Assembly (NCBI GenBank): GCA_019120175.1
Contig: DWVP01000009.1
Span: 1 to 64,000, forward strand
Origin: Candidatus Corynebacterium faecigallinarum
Lineage (GTDB): Bacteria; Actinomycetota; Actinomycetes; Mycobacteriales; Mycobacteriaceae
Direction: 5' to 3'
DNA: 64,000 nt
A model generated the notes under the pieces. The model was not told the origin of the DNA. It ran no database searches and worked only from the letters and a program-made list of their open reading frames with translations. A program made the translations under genes and the position numbers. Positions 8,806 to 17,945 of this stretch are shown piece by piece; within the stretch, counting starts at the first letter, position 1, and each line of letters opens with the position of its first letter.

Positions 8806-9405
8806 TCAGACCTTTTCGGCGAGCTGACGGTCCAGGAGATCAAGTTCGGTGGAGACACTGGCGGTCAGGCTACGGGCCTGGGAATCAGACATCGTCGCCG
8901 CATTATCCAGAGACGTTTCCAGCTGGTCGAGTCGGGCGGAGGCGTCCTTGGTGAAACCAGCGGAGAGATCGGCGCGCTCAATCCTCCTGCGCAGGTCGGC
9001 GATGCGGGCGCGCTGGGCCGCGCCGACCCCGACGAATGCCGTCGGGGTGCCGGCGCCGTGGGAACGCTGGGAGAGCTGGGTCAGGCCACGGTAGGCCAGC
9101 GGGATGACCACGGGCAGCAGGACGCGCAGTGCGCCGGTGTAGCGCAGCACGGTCCCGGCGTTGAACCGGCCGGCCTTGATCTGCTGGACGGTGGCGGTGG
9201 CCATCTTCTGATCATGCTTCTGCTGGGCCTTGAGCCGGCGGGCGTCCTCCTTGCGTACCTTCTTCGCCATCTTCTGGAGGTACTGCTCCTTCTTGGCGTC
9301 CAGCTTGGCGTACTCACGGGCCTCGGTCTTGGCCTGGACCTTCGCCGCCTTGTACGTGGCCTTCTTCTCGTGACGACGCTGGCGCGCCGAGCGGAAAACT
9401 CCCAT
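8806..9405 (-). CDS. Conserved actinobacterial protein (DUF6474-like), unknown function
   Basis: The 199-residue product starts with a highly basic, Lys/Ala-rich, probably coiled-coil region (about residues 1-80), then a possible short membrane segment (GALRVLLPVVIPLAYRGL) and a helical C-terminal part. It resembles small corynebacterial proteins placed in DUF6474, from memory and not by search. I chose the ATG at 9405 (MGVFRSARQRRHEKK) over an upstream in-frame ATG. No function can be assigned. The gene is divergent from the nuclease gene at 9483. Confidence 0.6.
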   Translation of the reverse strand: MGVFRSARQRRHEKKATYKAAKVQAKTEAREYAKLDAKKEQYLQKMAKKVRKEDARRLKAQQKHDQKMATATVQQIKAGRFNAGTVLRYTGALRVLLPVVIPLAYRGLTQLSQRSHGAGTPTAFVGVGAAQRARIADLRRRIERADLSAGFTKDASARLDQLETSLDNAATMSDSQARSLTASVSTELDLLDRQLAEKV

Positions 9406-9482
9406 GTTCCTCTGACTCCCGTAACTCTTCAACGTCTGTGCGGTTTCTCCGGCACAACACTAGTCAATAGTATGGGGGCATT

Positions 9483-11195
9483 GTGAGAAACAGTTCCACT
9501 CCAGTGTCGGCGGGTCCGGATAGTCGGGGTTTCCCGGTGGGGCCCGCCGACCTCACCGGCTGCCGTCACCGGCGCGTCCTCACGCGCGCCGCAGGCACCG
9601 GAAGGGTGTCGGCGGAGAGCCCCCTCGACGTTCTGGTCGGACGCAGCGCGTCCCGCGGCCGTGCCCTGTTGCGCCGCGCCGCCGTGGTGGACGCCCTGCC
9701 GACCGTCGCCCGGTTCGGCGAACGCATCGTCCCGACCCGGGTGGACATCGACACCGACTCGGCGACGGCCGAGGAGGACACCCTGGAGGCGATCGCCGCC
9801 GGAACCAGGATCATCACCGGCGCCCGGCTCGCCGACGGTGCCCTGGCCTGCGAGATCGACCTGCTCGTCCGGACCGACGCGGTGAACGCCCCGACCCCGA
9901 CCATGACCTATATGCCGGTCGTGGTCACCTCCCACACCGTCAGCGCCGTATCTCGGAAACGGTCCCCGGGGGTGCGGGTCGTCGATGTCGGTGCACTGGG
10001 ACTGGCCACACCCCAACCCGCCCAGGTCAAACACCGCAGTACCCCGGCGGACTCCCAGAAGGTCGCCGTCGCCCACGTGCTGCTCCAGCTGGCAGGGGTG
10101 GCGTCCGGCGATGTCGGTTTCATCGGTGCAGACTTCCGCCGCTGCCTGGTGATCCCCGCCGAGCGGGTGACCCCGGGTCTGCTGCGCGCACTGGAGGCGC
10201 CGGTGCCGCAGGAGCCGGTGCGGGTCAAGGAGTGTGGACACTGCGAGTTCCACAACCACTGCCGTGCTCGGCTGCTGCGGCGCGGCGACCTGTCGCTGAT
10301 GCTTCCGGGGGACAAGGCCGCCCACTGGCGCGACCAGGGGATCGACACCCTGGCCGAACTCGCCGCCGCGGAGGAGGGGGAGGTCTCCGCCCTGGCGAGC
10401 GCCTGGATGGCCGGGGTCGGTTACCTGCGTCGGCCGCTGCAGCGCTGGGTCACCCACGGTGACCTGTGGTGCGGCCACCCCTTCCGGATGCCGTCCCGAC
10501 GCGACGGCGGGGAGCTGCCCATGGCCGAGGAACTGGCGGATGCAGTGGAGATCGACGTCGACATGGAGGCGCACCCGTCCCGCGGCACCTTCCTGTGGGG
10601 CACCTTCGATGGCTCGGTCTACCGGTCCTTCACCGACTTCGGACGCGAGGCCGACGGCGGACGCCACGTCGCGGTCTTCTGGTCCTGGCTGATGTCCAGA
10701 CGCCGTGCCGCCGGGGACGACGGCCGGGTCTTCCGCGCCTACTGCTACGCCCAGCAGGGCGAGAACCACTGGTTGCGGCACTATGCGCGGACCTACGGCG
10801 GGACGTCCTACCCGCTGGACGCGGCTGGCACAGGACGCACGGAGACGGTGACCATGCCCACTCTGGAGGAGGTCGAGGCGTTCCTGCGCTCCGACGACTG
10901 GGTCGACGTCTTCGCGCTGGTCAAGGCGGCGGTGGCGGCGAATTCCTCGCTGGGGCTCAAAGCCGTCGCCCCACTGGCCGGTTTCACCTTCAGCCAGGAT
11001 GACGTGGACGGCCGCGTCGCCGTGGACCTCTTCGAGGTTGCGGTGGGGACGTCCCGGCAGGACGCCCAGATCGCCCAGCGCACCCTGGAGCGCTACAACG
11101 CCGACGACTGTTACGCCACTGCCGCAGTCCGCCGGTGGCTGCGTCTCGGCGCGCCGGGAATCCCAGCGCTGTCCCAACCGTTGGAGAAGGTATGA
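9483..11195 (+). CDS. TM0106-family RecB-like nuclease
   Basis: The 570-residue protein fits the TM0106-type RecB-like nucleases. The N-terminal half contains the RecB-type region and a Cys cluster (KECGHCEFHNHCRARLL) typical of Fe-S RecB nucleases. The C-terminal half (EIDVDMEA, then HYARTYGG and LERYNADDC) looks like an RNase H-fold 3'-5' exonuclease module with acidic metal ligands. The start is GTG 9483. The last bases overlap the ATG of msrA (ATGA), so the two are translationally coupled. The cellular role of the family is not established. Confidence 0.75.
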   Translation: MRNSSTPVSAGPDSRGFPVGPADLTGCRHRRVLTRAAGTGRVSAESPLDVLVGRSASRGRALLRRAAVVDALPTVARFGERIVPTRVDIDTDSATAEEDTLEAIAAGTRIITGARLADGALACEIDLLVRTDAVNAPTPTMTYMPVVVTSHTVSAVSRKRSPGVRVVDVGALGLATPQPAQVKHRSTPADSQKVAVAHVLLQLAGVASGDVGFIGADFRRCLVIPAERVTPGLLRALEAPVPQEPVRVKECGHCEFHNHCRARLLRRGDLSLMLPGDKAAHWRDQGIDTLAELAAAEEGEVSALASAWMAGVGYLRRPLQRWVTHGDLWCGHPFRMPSRRDGGELPMAEELADAVEIDVDMEAHPSRGTFLWGTFDGSVYRSFTDFGREADGGRHVAVFWSWLMSRRRAAGDDGRVFRAYCYAQQGENHWLRHYARTYGGTSYPLDAAGTGRTETVTMPTLEEVEAFLRSDDWVDVFALVKAAVAANSSLGLKAVAPLAGFTFSQDDVDGRVAVDLFEVAVGTSRQDAQIAQRTLERYNADDCYATAAVRRWLRLGAPGIPALSQPLEKV

Positions 11196-11896
11196 GCTTC
11201 CTTGACCGTATTCTCGCCATGAACGCCGCACAGTCCGGGGCCGCCTTCAAGGCGGAGCGTCCCACCGCGGAGACCGCCCTGTCCGGCGGACGCCACCCGG
11301 TACTGCCCGATCCGCGACCGCACACCGTGCTGGGTACCCCGATCACCGGGCCGTGGCGGGACGGACAGGAGCACATCGTGCTGGGCCTGGGCTGTTTCTG
11401 GGGTGCGGAGAAGCTGCTCTGGCAGATCGACGGGGTGGAGTCGACCTCGGTGGGCTACGCCGGTGGCTACACGACGAACCCGACCTACCGGGAGGTGTGC
11501 ACCGGACGCACCGGGCACTCCGAGGTCGTCGACGTGATCTACGACCCGTCGACGGTCTCGGTGCGGGAGATCCTGAAGGTCGCGTTGGAGAACCACGACC
11601 CGACGCAGGGTGACCGGCAGGGCAATGATGTCGGCTCGCAGTACCGTTCGGTGATCTACCCGGCCGGCACCGAGGAACAGGTCGCGCAGCAGACGGAGGT
11701 CGCCAGGGAGGTGGTCTCCACCTACGGCGCGCGTCTGGAGGACGCCGGCTACGGGGAGATCACCACGGAGGTCATGCCACTGTCGGAGACCCCGGCGGGG
11801 GAGTACTACCTCGCCGAGGACGAGCACCAGCAGTACCTCGACAAGAACCCGGACGGCTACTGCCCTGTCCACGCCACCGGCGTGACCTGCTCCTAG
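11192..11896 (+). CDS. msrA: Peptide-methionine (S)-S-oxide reductase
   Basis: MsrA reduces methionine-S-sulfoxide in oxidised proteins, using a catalytic cysteine and thioredoxin. The catalytic motif is GLGCFWGAEKL, at about residues 66-76, followed by the conserved GYAGGYTTNPTYREVC and GHSEVV. The C-terminal part ends in HATGVTCS, with a likely resolving Cys. At 234 residues it has an N-terminal extension of about 60 residues, as in other actinobacterial MsrA. Its start overlaps the nuclease stop by four bases. Confidence 0.93.
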   Translation: MSFLDRILAMNAAQSGAAFKAERPTAETALSGGRHPVLPDPRPHTVLGTPITGPWRDGQEHIVLGLGCFWGAEKLLWQIDGVESTSVGYAGGYTTNPTYREVCTGRTGHSEVVDVIYDPSTVSVREILKVALENHDPTQGDRQGNDVGSQYRSVIYPAGTEEQVAQQTEVAREVVSTYGARLEDAGYGEITTEVMPLSETPAGEYYLAEDEHQQYLDKNPDGYCPVHATGVTCS

Positions 11897-11901
11897 CGGC
11901 A

Positions 11902-11938
11902 CCCCGGCGCCGGGGGCCTCAGCCCCGCGCGACGGGGC
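11902..11938 (+). terminator. Palindromic hairpins after msrA
   Basis: CCCCGGCGCCGGGG at 11902-11915 is followed by GCCCCGCGCGACGGGGC. Both are GC-rich hairpins between convergent genes, without a T run. Confidence 0.45.
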
Positions 11939-11953
11939 GCTGTGCCGCAGGTC

Positions 11954-12475
11954 CTAGTCCCGCGCGACGGGGGCGAGGGTGGCGTCGAGGACGGCCACCA
12001 GGTCGTCGGGGGTCATCTCGATGTCGAGTCCGCGGCGTCCGCCGGAGACCAGGATGGTCTCGTGGTCGGCGGCGGACAGGTCCAGCACGGTGGCCAGCCG
12101 CTTCTTCTGTCCCAGGGGACTGATCCCGCCGACGACGTAGCCGCTGGAGCGTTCTGCGGCAGTCGGGTCGGCCATGGCGGCCTTCTTTGCACTGAAAGCA
12201 GCGGCTACGGCCTTGAGGTCGAGGGTGGTGGTGACCGGGACGATCGCCACTGCCATGCGCCCGTCGTGGGGGCCGCCGGTGAGGTTGACCATGAGGGTTT
12301 TGCAGATGCGCTCGGCGACGTAGCCCTCGGCGGCCAGCGCCTCGGCGGCTTCCGAGCCGAAGTCGGTCACACCGCTGGTGTGCTCGAAGGTGCGGATGGT
12401 GAAGCTGATCCCGGATTTCTCGAGGGCGAGGGTGGCCGGCGTCGCGCCGTGGTGGTCTGCATTCTTCTTGCTCAC
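11954..12475 (-). CDS. ybaK: YbaK/EbsC-family Cys-tRNA(Pro) deacylase
   Basis: The 173-residue protein is a YbaK-type trans-editing deacylase, which hydrolyses Cys mischarged onto tRNA-Pro. It shows ATPATLALEKSGISF, the pattern EALAAEGYVAERICKTLMV, the editing-domain VGGISPLGQKKRLATVLD and the end SGGRRGLDIEMTPDDL. GTG 12475 is chosen because a TAGTAT (12484-12489, minus) ends eight bases before it. Upstream residues in the open frame are not family-like. Confidence 0.88.
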   Translation of the reverse strand: MSKKNADHHGATPATLALEKSGISFTIRTFEHTSGVTDFGSEAAEALAAEGYVAERICKTLMVNLTGGPHDGRMAVAIVPVTTTLDLKAVAAAFSAKKAAMADPTAAERSSGYVVGGISPLGQKKRLATVLDLSAADHETILVSGGRRGLDIEMTPDDLVAVLDATLAPVARD

Positions 12476-12483
12476 AGTCGTCC

Positions 12484-12489
12484 ATACTA
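12484..12489 (-). promoter_or_regulatory. -10 element of the ybaK gene (leaderless)
   Basis: TAGTAT on the minus strand ends eight bases before GTG 12475. No ribosome binding site is seen. Confidence 0.45.
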
Positions 12490-12747
12490 GGCACCGGCGT
12501 CGGTGGTGGTCGACGTGGAGTGGAGCGACATCGGTGGTGTCTGACGTGGGGCGGACCGCAGTGTCTGATTCGTGGGATGAATCGGCGTTCCAGGACCGGA
12601 AAACCAGCGATTGATCCCACCTATCTGACAAGGGGAGGTGTCGGCGGGTACGACAACACCCCGGGGCTGCGGCAGGGGCGACCACACGACGGTGGCCGTC
12701 CCGGCTGCAGTCACCCGGGGTGGATGCGCGGGGAAGTGCGCGAGAGC

Positions 12748-13350
12748 TTAGGCCTTTGCGGCAGCGAAGCGCTCGGCGACATCATCCCAGTTGAAGACGT
12801 TCCAGACAGCCTTGACGTAGTCTGCCTTGACGTTCTTGTACTGCAGGTAGAAGGCGTGCTCCCACATGTCCAGCATCAGCAGCGGGGTCAGGTTGACCGA
12901 GGTGTTGCCCTGCTGGTCGGTGAGCTGCTCGACGACCAGGCGGCCGGCGATGTGGTCGTAGCCCAGTACGGCCCAGCCGGAGCCCTGCAGGCCGAGGGCG
13001 GCACCGTTGAAGTTCGCCTGGAACTTCTCGAAGGATCCGAAGTCGCGGTTGATGGCCTCAGCCAGCTCGCCGGTGGGCTCGCCGCCACCGTTCGGGGAGA
13101 GGTTCTTCCAGAAGATGGAGTGGTTGGTGTGTCCACCGAGGTTGAACGCGAGGTTCTTGGACAGCGCACGGATGGTGTCCGGGTTGCCGCCCTCCTCACG
13201 TGCCTTCTCCAGGGCCTCCAGCGCGGCGTTCGCGCCGCCGACGTAGGTTGCGTGGTGCTTGTCGTGGTGCAGCTGCATGATCTCGGCGGAGATGTGCGGC
13301 TCCAGGGCGTCGTAGTCGTAGGGGAGGTCAGGGAGCTCGTAGACGGCCAT
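12748..13350 (-). CDS. sodA: Superoxide dismutase (Mn/Fe type)
   Basis: The 200-residue enzyme shows the family signature: [11 protein letters not shown] with a metal-binding His at about residue 28, [10 protein letters not shown] with the second ligand and [11 protein letters not shown] with the Asp and His ligands. It dismutates superoxide in the cytoplasm and is probably Mn-dependent. AAAGGA precedes the ATG at an acceptable distance. The upstream 265 bases contain an AT-rich stretch (13425-13465) between this gene and the divergent lactate dehydrogenase. Confidence 0.95.
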   Translation of the reverse strand: MAVYELPDLPYDYDALEPHISAEIMQLHHDKHHATYVGGANAALEALEKAREEGGNPDTIRALSKNLAFNLGGHTNHSIFWKNLSPNGGGEPTGELAEAINRDFGSFEKFQANFNGAALGLQGSGWAVLGYDHIAGRLVVEQLTDQQGNTSVNLTPLLMLDMWEHAFYLQYKNVKADYVKAVWNVFNWDDVAERFAAAKA

Positions 13351-13615
13351 GTCCTCGTGTCCTTTCCATGTCGATTATCGTTTGTCCGGCCCCCAGTCTT
13401 GTCGCTTTTGCGCATGCTCGCAATGATCATCCTATGGAACAATAGAGTTCAATAATAAGAACTTTTTGGGTGCTTCGGACTTCGTTTTGCACGGTGCGTC
13501 CGACAAGCGTTCTACCTGGGGTGTAAGGCGGCCACGGCCCTCCGCGCCGGCCCTGTCGACAATTCCGATCACCGGTATTCTGGGAATCATTCCACCACCA
13601 CCACAAGGGAATGAC

Positions 13616-14581
13616 ATGACATCTCAGGCCACAACACGCATCGTCCTGGTCGGTGCCGGCGACGTCGGCGTCGCCTACGCCTACGCCCTGGTGAACCAGG
13701 GGCTCTGCGACCACCTCTCGATCATCGACGTCGACGAACGCAAGACCTGGGGCCACGTCCAGGACCTCAGCCACGCCGTCCCCTGGTCCGGACACAACAC
13801 CCGGGTCACCCAGGGGGACTACGCCGACTGCGCGGGTGCGGCCATCGTCTGCATCTGCGCCGGGGCCGCCCAACGTCCCGGGGAGACCCGCCTCGACCTG
13901 GTCGGACGCAATGTCGCCATCACCCGCTCCATCGTCGCCGACATCGCCGCCACCGGTTTCGACGGCATCTACCTCGTCGCCAGCAACCCGGTCGACATCC
14001 TCAGTTACGTCACCTGGCAGGCCGCCGGCGTGCCCTCCGACCAGGTCATCGGCTCCGGGACGGTGCTGGACACCGCCCGGCTGCGCGCCGCGCTCGGCGA
14101 CTACTTCGAGGTCTCGGCCACCTCCGTGCACGCCTACGTCATCGGCGAGCACGGCGACACCGAACTGCCCGTCCTGTCGGCAGGCACCGTCGCCGGCGTC
14201 CCACTGCCCACCAGGTTGGCGCAGACGCCGTCCGGCGAGGAGGACGTCGACACCATCTTCCAGCACACCCGCGACGCCGCCTACGAGATCATCAACGCGA
14301 AGGGGTCGACCAGTTTCGGCATCGGTGCGGGGCTGGCGCGGATCACCCGCGCGATCCTGCAGAACGAGGACGTCGTGCTGCCGGTCTCCGCGCTGGTCGA
14401 CGGTCAGTACGGACGCGGCGACCAGCCGGGTCTCTACATCGGGACGCCGGCGGTGATCAACCGCCGCGGGATCCGGGAGGTCATCGAGCTCGATCTCGAC
14501 GACACCGAACAGCAGCAGTTCGCCACCTCGGCGGAGACCCTCCAGAAGACCATGGAGGACGCCGGGGTGCTCGAGGCATAG
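13616..14581 (+). CDS. ldh: L-lactate dehydrogenase
   Basis: The 321-residue protein reduces pyruvate to L-lactate with NADH. It has the Rossmann motif [24 protein letters not shown] and the active-site strand [11 protein letters not shown] with the catalytic His. The ATG at 13616 follows AAGGGA at a good distance; an upstream in-frame extension has no family match. It is followed by a convergent patatin gene. A fermentative lactate pathway fits Corynebacterium. Confidence 0.92.
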   Translation: MTSQATTRIVLVGAGDVGVAYAYALVNQGLCDHLSIIDVDERKTWGHVQDLSHAVPWSGHNTRVTQGDYADCAGAAIVCICAGAAQRPGETRLDLVGRNVAITRSIVADIAATGFDGIYLVASNPVDILSYVTWQAAGVPSDQVIGSGTVLDTARLRAALGDYFEVSATSVHAYVIGEHGDTELPVLSAGTVAGVPLPTRLAQTPSGEEDVDTIFQHTRDAAYEIINAKGSTSFGIGAGLARITRAILQNEDVVLPVSALVDGQYGRGDQPGLYIGTPAVINRRGIREVIELDLDDTEQQQFATSAETLQKTMEDAGVLEA

Positions 14582-14596
14582 CGGCGACCGGGCGTC

Positions 14597-15532
14597 TTAC
14601 ACCCCCAGGAAACGCCGGATCAGCGGCATTTCCTCGCGGGCCTGCGCCAGGCCGGCCTCGTAGGTCTCCGCAAGCTCGTTGAGCTTGCGGGTGCCGTTGC
14701 TGATTGGCATCCGGTGCGGGGCGAAGATGTACGCCTTGCCCAGGCGCTCCTGCTCGAAGACCCAGTCACGTGCCTTGTTGTACCGTGCATGCCGGTCCAG
14801 CATGGACTTGGCCAACGCCGGGTACTGTGGGAACGCTTTCTTCACGAACCAGCTGAGACGGGTCTGTGACTTGCGGTACGACCTGGTGCGGGTCATCACC
14901 ACCAGGAAGCGGTCGAAGCCCTCCATCTCGATGGGGGCGTCGATCGGCATTCCGCCGGTGGGACCGAAGGCGCCGTCGAAGAAGATGTCGGTACCGATCT
15001 TCGTCGGCGGCATCACGATCGGCAGTGAGGCGGACGCCCTGGCGTGACGCAGGAAATCGTCCAACCCGTTCATGTCCTCGCGCGCCCAGTGCACCGTCTC
15101 ACCGGTGCGGCCATTGAAGCCGGAGATGCGGAAGTTGCCGAAGCTGGTGCGGATCGCCTCCCAGTCCGGGACCATCGACCGGTCCTGGACCTGGGCGTCC
15201 GGCCCGAAGATGTAGCGGGCGTTGAAGAAACCGTCGCCCCGCAGGAACGGGCGGATGCCGCCGAACAGCGGGTCACCGGGGAAGACCGTGAAGTAGTCGC
15301 GGGCCAGCTGGGGATCCTGGGAAAGGTAGGTGGCCACGTGCACGGCGGACGCCGAGTTTCCGTAGGTCCAGTCGAAGTGGATCCCGGCCTCCAGTAGTGC
15401 CTCGACCATCGCCGAGGAAAAGGCGGTGCGCATCGCGCCGCCCTCGAAGATCAGTGCGGTGTCATGTACCTGGGTAGCGCCAGACGACCCCCCAGTCGTC
15501 GCAGGAGACGTTGTCCTCGGATTCTGTGCCAC
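14597..15532 (-). CDS. Patatin-like phospholipase family protein
   Basis: The protein (311 residues from GTG 15532) matches the bacterial patatin family: the oxyanion motif ALIFEGGAMRTAF, the catalytic strand at WTYGNSASAVH and the Asp motif FDGAFGPTGG. The nucleophile elbow reads GNSAS in place of the usual GxSxG, so the last Gly is changed. GTG 15532 is supported by a TACTAT (15541-15546, minus) ending eight bases before it. An ATG at 15589 would add 19 residues but has no ribosome binding site. It probably hydrolyses lipids, if active. Confidence 0.75.
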   Translation of the reverse strand: MAQNPRTTSPATTGGSSGATQVHDTALIFEGGAMRTAFSSAMVEALLEAGIHFDWTYGNSASAVHVATYLSQDPQLARDYFTVFPGDPLFGGIRPFLRGDGFFNARYIFGPDAQVQDRSMVPDWEAIRTSFGNFRISGFNGRTGETVHWAREDMNGLDDFLRHARASASLPIVMPPTKIGTDIFFDGAFGPTGGMPIDAPIEMEGFDRFLVVMTRTRSYRKSQTRLSWFVKKAFPQYPALAKSMLDRHARYNKARDWVFEQERLGKAYIFAPHRMPISNGTRKLNELAETYEAGLAQAREEMPLIRRFLGV

Positions 15533-15540
15533 GTCGCTCA

Positions 15541-15546
15541 ATAGTA
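15541..15546 (-). promoter_or_regulatory. -10 element of the patatin gene (leaderless)
   Basis: TACTAT on the minus strand ends eight bases before GTG 15532. Confidence 0.4.
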
Positions 15547-15624
15547 CAGGTGTGGGAGTTGACGACAGAGTGGCCGACAGGTGAAACATTGGTGTCCGGT
15601 GGTGACGAACCGTCCGGCAGCCGC

Positions 15625-15630
15625 TATGAA
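15625..15630 (+). promoter_or_regulatory. -10 element of the glycerophosphodiesterase gene
   Basis: TATGAA ends eight bases before GTG 15639. It supports that start over the ATG at 15630, which sits inside the element. Confidence 0.4.
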
Positions 15631-15638
15631 TGGAAGAC

Positions 15639-16394
15639 GTGAAGATCATCGCGCACCGCGGCGCCAGCGGCTACCGTCCGGAACTCACCCTCGACGCCTA
15701 CGAACACGCCGCCGAGCTACGCGCCGACGGCTTCGAGTGCGATATCCGACTCTCGGCCGACGGGGTACCCGTCGTCATCCACGACGCCACCGTGGACCGC
15801 ACCTCCGACGCCAGCGGTGCTGTCGCGGACAAGACCGTCGCCGAGCTCAAGGAGTTCAACGTCGGCACCCCGGAGCGTCCCCAGCAGATCCTCACCCTGC
15901 GGGAACTGCTGGAGTTCACCGCCGATGTGCAGACCGCGGACTACCGCCCGGAACTGTTCGTGGAGACCAAGCGACTCGGCTCACGCGCGGATCGCTCCGG
16001 ACAGTTGGAGACTGCACTGAACCGGGAGCTGCACGGCATCGGCATGGACCGCAGTGAGCTGATGCACCTGATCTCCTTCGACCACGGCTCCCTGGCCCGG
16101 TTCCGGGACATCAACCCGCATATCCACCGTGTCTACCTGCGCAAGGAGTACCGGCTGTGGATGGCGCTGCGTCACCTGGAGCCTACCGAGGTCGCCCCGG
16201 CCCAGGGCTTCTCGATCTACCGGGCACGGTTCGCGCCGGGCGCGGTCGTCGGTAACCCGGCCAACACCTACCTGTTCACCGCCAACCGGCAGGACGACCT
16301 GCTGTGGGCCTACCGGCACGGCGTGGAATGGGTCGCCACCGACTACCCCGACCGGGCGCGTGCCGCCACCCGCGGGGCGATCTCCATCCGGTGA
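15639..16394 (+). CDS. glpQ: Glycerophosphodiester phosphodiesterase
   Basis: The protein (252 residues) is a GDPD-type TIM barrel enzyme that cleaves glycerophosphodiesters to glycerol-3-phosphate and an alcohol. It shows the signature IIAHRGASGYRPE, the metal-binding DGFECDIRLSADG and VVIHDATVDRTSD, and the later ELFVETKR. The C-terminal half (WATDYPDRA) completes the barrel. There is no signal peptide, so it acts in the cytoplasm. It is probably transcribed from its own leaderless promoter in the gap to the patatin gene. Confidence 0.9.
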   Translation: MKIIAHRGASGYRPELTLDAYEHAAELRADGFECDIRLSADGVPVVIHDATVDRTSDASGAVADKTVAELKEFNVGTPERPQQILTLRELLEFTADVQTADYRPELFVETKRLGSRADRSGQLETALNRELHGIGMDRSELMHLISFDHGSLARFRDINPHIHRVYLRKEYRLWMALRHLEPTEVAPAQGFSIYRARFAPGAVVGNPANTYLFTANRQDDLLWAYRHGVEWVATDYPDRARAATRGAISIR

Positions 16395-16440
16395 CACGGC
16401 GCTCCCGCCGGTAGTCCTACGCAGCACTGGCCGCACACGA

Positions 16441-16446
16441 TAGACT
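16441..16446 (+). promoter_or_regulatory. -10 element of the DUF5926 gene (leaderless)
   Basis: TAGACT ends seven bases before GTG 16454, with no ribosome binding site. Confidence 0.5.
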
Positions 16447-16453
16447 GTGCGGC

Positions 16454-17410
16454 GTGGCTAAGAAGAACAGGAAGAACAAGAACGCCGATGCCAACCTGCC
16501 CGAGGGCATGAGCCGACGTCAGGCGAAGCTCGCCGCGCGCGCCGCCGAGCGTGCCGCGCTGGAGCGTGACCCCCGCCCCTACGACGGCTTCGCTGCGGAG
16601 TCCGACCTCATCGCGCTGCAGGAGTTCGTCCCCTCGGCGTCCTTCACCGCCGAGACCGCGCCGGACGCCGGGTTCACCCGTCCGGTGACCATCTGCACCG
16701 TCCTGCCGGGTGCCGCTGCCGCGCTGGTGCGTGCCGAGGAGGAGGGCGGCGAGGCCCTCGTCGCACTGCAGACCCAGCACCGTGGCGACAACCCGAACCG
16801 CGACCTGGCCTTCGCCCTGAACTGGGCGAAGACCGCCGAACCGGGCTCCACCCTCGAGGTCGCCGTCTCCGACGGCTCCGAGCCGGCCCTGCGCGACCTG
16901 CTGGCCGTCGACCAGACCCCCGAGATCACCGTCTCCGAGGACTTCAACTGGTGGCTCACCGAGGACCAGCGGGAGAACCCGCAGGTCGCCGCCTCCCTGC
17001 AGCAGGCCAATGACTCCGTCCTGCCGAGCGAGCGGGTCGACGCCGACATCACCGGTGCGGCCTGGTGGATCGACCCGGGCGAGAAGGCCCACATCCGCTG
17101 GGTGCGTCCGGAGACCGAGACGCAGCTGCTGCCGGCCCTGGCCCGCGTCCACGCCGCCGGTGACCTGAACCTGGGCGAGGGCACCCGCTTCGCCGGAGTG
17201 TTCCGCACCCACGGCATCCTGGTGCCGGTCTTCGACCTGGACAACACCATGGCCGCCGCCGAGTTCGTCGCCCCGCTGAAGGAACTCGAGGCCAAGCTCG
17301 CTGCCGCCCTGGCAGAGCTGGGCGAGGGCTCGGACGCCATCGGCAAGCTCACCGCCGAGGAGCAGAAGTCCCGCCAGACGATCATCGCCCGCGAAGTCAC
17401 GATCCGCTAG
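16454..17410 (+). CDS. DUF5926 family protein
   Basis: The 318-residue protein begins with a Lys/Asn-rich tail ([10 protein letters not shown]) and a basic [16 protein letters not shown] helix, then a globular actinobacterial domain that I place in DUF5926. The basic start suggests ribosome or nucleic-acid association, but this is a guess. No signal peptide or membrane segment is present. It is followed 37 bases later by tpx. The function is unknown. Confidence 0.8.
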   Translation: MAKKNRKNKNADANLPEGMSRRQAKLAARAAERAALERDPRPYDGFAAESDLIALQEFVPSASFTAETAPDAGFTRPVTICTVLPGAAAALVRAEEEGGEALVALQTQHRGDNPNRDLAFALNWAKTAEPGSTLEVAVSDGSEPALRDLLAVDQTPEITVSEDFNWWLTEDQRENPQVAASLQQANDSVLPSERVDADITGAAWWIDPGEKAHIRWVRPETETQLLPALARVHAAGDLNLGEGTRFAGVFRTHGILVPVFDLDNTMAAAEFVAPLKELEAKLAAALAELGEGSDAIGKLTAEEQKSRQTIIAREVTIR

Positions 17411-17432
17411 ACGACGCGCGGCTGGATTCTGT

Positions 17433-17447
17433 GCCACCATTGGTGGC
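17433..17447 (+). repeat. Perfect 15-base palindrome abutting the tpx start codon
   Basis: GCCACCA-T-TGGTGGC lies directly before the ATG of tpx. It could be an operator for a dimeric regulator or an RNA hairpin at the start codon. See findings. Confidence 0.75.
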
Positions 17448-17945
17448 ATGGCTGATACCGCATTCTCTGGAAATCCTGCCCACACCGTCGGTGACCTGCC
17501 CGCTGTCGGGTCCAAGGCGCCGAACTTCACCACCGTCGACGCCGACCTCAAGGACGTCAACGGTGATGCCCTGTCCGGTCAACGCGTGGTGCTGAACATC
17601 TTCCCCTCGGTCGACACCGGCGTCTGCGCCGCCTCCGAGCGTGAGTTCAACAAGCGCGCCACCGGCCTGGAGAACACCGTCGTCGTTTCGGTGTCCAAGG
17701 ACCTGCCTTTCGCCCTGGCCCGCTTCTGCGCCGCCGAGGGTATCGAGAACGTCAAGGCGACCTCCGCCTTCCGTTCCTCCTTCGGTGAGGACTTCGGCGT
17801 GACGCTGCTGGACTCCCCGCTGGCCGGTGTGCTGGCCCGTGCGGTCGTCGTGCTCGACACCGACGGCACCGTGCTGCACACCCAGCTCGTCGACGAGATC
17901 ACCACCGAGCCGGACTACGACGCCGCCCTGGCCGTCCTGAACTAG
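17448..17945 (+). CDS. tpx: Thiol peroxidase
   Basis: The 165-residue protein is an atypical 2-Cys peroxiredoxin (Tpx) that reduces peroxides with thioredoxin. The peroxidatic Cys is in [14 protein letters not shown] at about residue 61 and the resolving Cys in [10 protein letters not shown] at about residue 95. There is no ribosome binding site, because a palindrome fills the space before the ATG. Its stop shares the CTAG with the stop of the convergent ABC gene. Confidence 0.95.
   Translation: MADTAFSGNPAHTVGDLPAVGSKAPNFTTVDADLKDVNGDALSGQRVVLNIFPSVDTGVCAASEREFNKRATGLENTVVVSVSKDLPFALARFCAAEGIENVKATSAFRSSFGEDFGVTLLDSPLAGVLARAVVVLDTDGTVLHTQLVDEITTEPDYDAALAVLN

Noticed and set aside
9429..11231. 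A 600-residue open frame antisense to the TM0106-type nuclease
   Set aside because: It is a shadow of the nuclease codon bias, without a ribosome binding site or family motifs.
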